Of a stretch of 7,601 nucleotides of DNA, positions 6,068 through 7,601 are shown piece after piece. Within the stretch, counting starts at the first letter, position 1. Each line of letters starts with the position of its first letter. This stretch comes from an uncultured Angelakisella sp. (lineage in GTDB: Bacteria > Bacillota > Clostridia > Oscillospirales > Ruminococcaceae). The notes under the pieces are model-generated. The model ran no database searches. It saw only the letters and a program-made list of their open reading frames with translations, and was not told where the DNA came from. Position numbers and translations under genes: made by a program. The stretch spans positions 1-7,601 of the forward strand of contig CAJFUT010000263.1 in NCBI GenBank assembly GCA_904420255.1. The letters are read 5' to 3'.

Positions 6068-7363
6068 ATGCCAGTGGAAATGCTCGCGAACCGTTCGGTG
6101 GCCCAGCTGGAGGCCCTGCGGCTGGAGCTGATGGAGGAATACGAAAGCTACCGCGCCATGGGCCTGGACCTGGATATGTCCAGGGGGAAGCCCAGCGCCC
6201 GGCAGCTCGATTTGTGCCAGGAGATGCTGGACACCGTCACCAGCCGGTCCGGCACCATTTCGGAAAGCGGCATCGACTGCCGCAACTACGGCTATCTGGA
6301 CGGGCTGCCGGAGGTGCGGCAGCTGCTGGCGAATATGCTGGAGGTGGGAAAGGACGAGATCATCGTGGGGGGCAATTCCAGCCTCAATATGATGTACGAC
6401 TGCATGACCCGGGCCCTCCTTTACGGGGTGTACGGCTCCGACAAGCCCTGGTGCAAGGAGCCGGAGATCAAGTTCCTCTGCCCGGTCCCCGGCTATGACC
6501 GCCACTTCGCCATCACCCAGCACTTCGGCATCCGGATGATCAACATCGACATGACCGACGAGGGCCCCAATATGGACCAGGTGGAGCGGTATGTGGAGAG
6601 CGACCCGGCGGTAAAGGGGATCTGGTGCGTCCCCAAGTATTCCAATCCCACCGGCATCACCTATTCCGACCGGGTGGTGGAGCGGTTCGCCGGCCTCACC
6701 CCCGCCGCGCGGGATTTCCGCATCTTCTGGGACAACGCCTACACCGTCCACGACCTTTACGACGAGGGGGACCATCTTTTGGACCTCTTCTCCCTCTTGA
6801 AGGAGAAGGGGAAGGAAGACATGATCTTCATCTTCGGCTCCACCTCCAAAATCTCCTTCGCCGGGGCGGGGCTGGCGGCGGTGGCCGCCTCCCGGAAGAA
6901 CATCGCCTTCATGCGGCGCCAGCTGGCCATCCAGACCATCAGCTACGACAAGATCACCCAGCTGATGCACGTCCGCTTTTTCCAGGACCTGGACCACCTG
7001 AAGGAGCATATGAAGAAGCACGCGGCCATCCTGCGGCCCAAGTTCCAGATGGTGGAGGAGATCCTTACCCGGGAGCTGGACGGCCTGGGGATTGCTCGGT
7101 GGACCAGGCCCCGGGGCGGGTATTTCATCTCCTTCGACACCCTCCCCGGCTGCGCCAAGCGCACCGTGGCCCTCTGCAAGGAGGCTGGGGTGACCCTCAC
7201 CGCCGCCGGGGCCGCCTTCCCCTACGGCATCGACCCCAAGGACACCAACATCCGCATCGCCCCGTCCTACCCCGAGCTGGGGGAGCTGGAGCAGGCCGCC
7301 AAGCTCTTCTGCCTAGCGGTGAAGATCGCTTCGGTGGAGTACCTCCTCACCACCAGCGTCTAA
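6068..7363 (+). CDS. PLP-dependent class I aminotransferase, Ic-type aspartate aminotransferase-like
   Basis: This fold-type I PLP enzyme of 431 residues should move an amino group between an amino acid, probably aspartate, and 2-oxoglutarate in the cytoplasm. The overall sequence pattern matches the subgroup Ic aspartate aminotransferase family (Pfam PF12897, known from Corynebacterium AspT). Landmarks are LDMSRGKPS (35-43), NYGYLDGLPEVR (73-84), GGNSSL (101-106), KFLCPVPGYDRHFAIT (135-150) and VPKYSNPTG with Asn 193. They continue with FWDNAYTVHDL (Asp 222, Tyr 225), the Schiff-base Lys 261 in GSTSKISFAGAG, and the substrate-carboxylate Arg 396 (NIRIAPS). All catalytic residues are present and the length is normal. 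The ATG is preceded by a GGAAGG-type ribosome site about 7 nt away. It appears monocistronic here: its own promoter lies upstream and a tandem repeat begins right after the TAA. Substrate preference is inferred from the family. Confidence 0.95.
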   Translation: MPVEMLANRSVAQLEALRLELMEEYESYRAMGLDLDMSRGKPSARQLDLCQEMLDTVTSRSGTISESGIDCRNYGYLDGLPEVRQLLANMLEVGKDEIIVGGNSSLNMMYDCMTRALLYGVYGSDKPWCKEPEIKFLCPVPGYDRHFAITQHFGIRMINIDMTDEGPNMDQVERYVESDPAVKGIWCVPKYSNPTGITYSDRVVERFAGLTPAARDFRIFWDNAYTVHDLYDEGDHLLDLFSLLKEKGKEDMIFIFGSTSKISFAGAGLAAVAASRKNIAFMRRQLAIQTISYDKITQLMHVRFFQDLDHLKEHMKKHAAILRPKFQMVEEILTRELDGLGIARWTRPRGGYFISFDTLPGCAKRTVALCKEAGVTLTAAGAAFPYGIDPKDTNIRIAPSYPELGELEQAAKLFCLAVKIASVEYLLTTSV

Positions 7364-7601
7364 CCGGGCAAGGGCCCGGAGCCATATCGCGCCCTAAAGG
7401 GTTCCTGGGGCCAGGCCCTCTCCCGCGCCCGAGGCGGCGGAGGGTCTCACGTTTCCCGGGCAAGGGCCCGGCGCCGCGTCGCGCCCTGGGGCTTCTCGGG
7501 ACAGAACCCTCTCCCGCGCCCGGGGCGGCGGAGGGTCTCACGTTTCCCGGGCCGGGGCCCGGAGCCATATCGCGCCCTAAAGGGTTCCTGGGGCCAGGCC
7601 C
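7364..7601. repeat. Tandem array of 91-92 bp GC-rich units, about 2.6 copies, continuing past the window
   Basis: Units start with CCGGGC at 7364, 7456 and 7547, so the periods are 92 and 91 bp; the third is cut by the window end. Each opens with a CCGGGC/GCCCGG hairpin around a 4-nt loop. A module that varies between copies follows, then an almost constant segment ending GGAGGGTCTCACGTTTC, which differs by one base between units 1 and 2. Unit 3 matches unit 1 at 53 of its 55 visible bases, whereas unit 2 carries a different middle module. A conserved inner hairpin is kept by compensatory changes. The array begins at the base after the aminotransferase stop codon. It holds no convincing gene: the minus-strand reading frame through it is Pro/Gly/Arg-rich repeat translation. 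Its function is unknown; transcription end, mRNA stability or a genome-wide intergenic repeat family are all possible. Confidence 0.9.

Noticed and set aside
5774..7021. Minus-strand open frame (415 aa) opposite the aminotransferase
   Set aside because: The plus-strand aminotransferase is unmistakable. The antisense frame has no domain and runs through the promoter region.
7347..7568. Minus-strand frame of 73 aa through the tandem repeat
   Set aside because: It is Pro/Gly/Arg-rich and simply mirrors the repeat units, with no ribosome site.
7364..7601. Repeats considered as a CRISPR array
   Set aside because: Units are head-to-tail 91-92 bp with most of the unit shared. There are no short direct repeats with unique spacers and no cas genes nearby.

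Overview
The window comes from a GC-rich Firmicute, most likely a gut-type clostridium of the Oscillospiraceae/Flavonifractor kind. This is inferred from strongly G/C-biased third codon positions, consensus AGGAGG ribosome binding sites, a T-box leader and an ordinary lipoprotein signal. No species can be named from the sequence alone.

Left half, minus strand (read right to left): a methionine ABC importer operon metN (2294-1551), metI (1547-882), metQ (719 to beyond position 1). A near-consensus promoter (2653-2681) drives a leader of about 350 nt that I read as a methionine-specific T-box. It has an AUG specifier in a loop-E context, a TGGTACC antiterminator core matching a tRNA ending ACCA, and an intrinsic terminator followed by a U-rich run. 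Uncharged tRNA-Met should therefore switch the importer on. MetN is short (247 aa) and has only the ATPase domain. The metI-metQ gap is unusually structured.

Middle, minus strand: an OmpR-type response regulator (4895-4227) and its sensor histidine kinase (4237-2678), overlapping by 11 nt. The kinase stop codon lies inside the -35 box of the metN promoter. Upstream of this pair (5715-4990) is a six-segment membrane protein of unknown function with its own plausible promoter.

Right part, plus strand: a 352-nt divergent intergenic region holds two outward promoters around a GC-rich palindromic island. It is followed by a class I aminotransferase of the Ic aspartate aminotransferase type (6068-7363). 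Directly after its stop codon starts a tandem array of 91-92 bp units running off the window. Its units keep the same hairpin while all four of its inner base pairs change compensatorily.

No complete undescribed system such as a defence island or mobile element is visible. The most unusual elements are the covarying tandem repeat, the Met T-box in front of a NIL-less metN, and the kinase/T-box promoter overlap.
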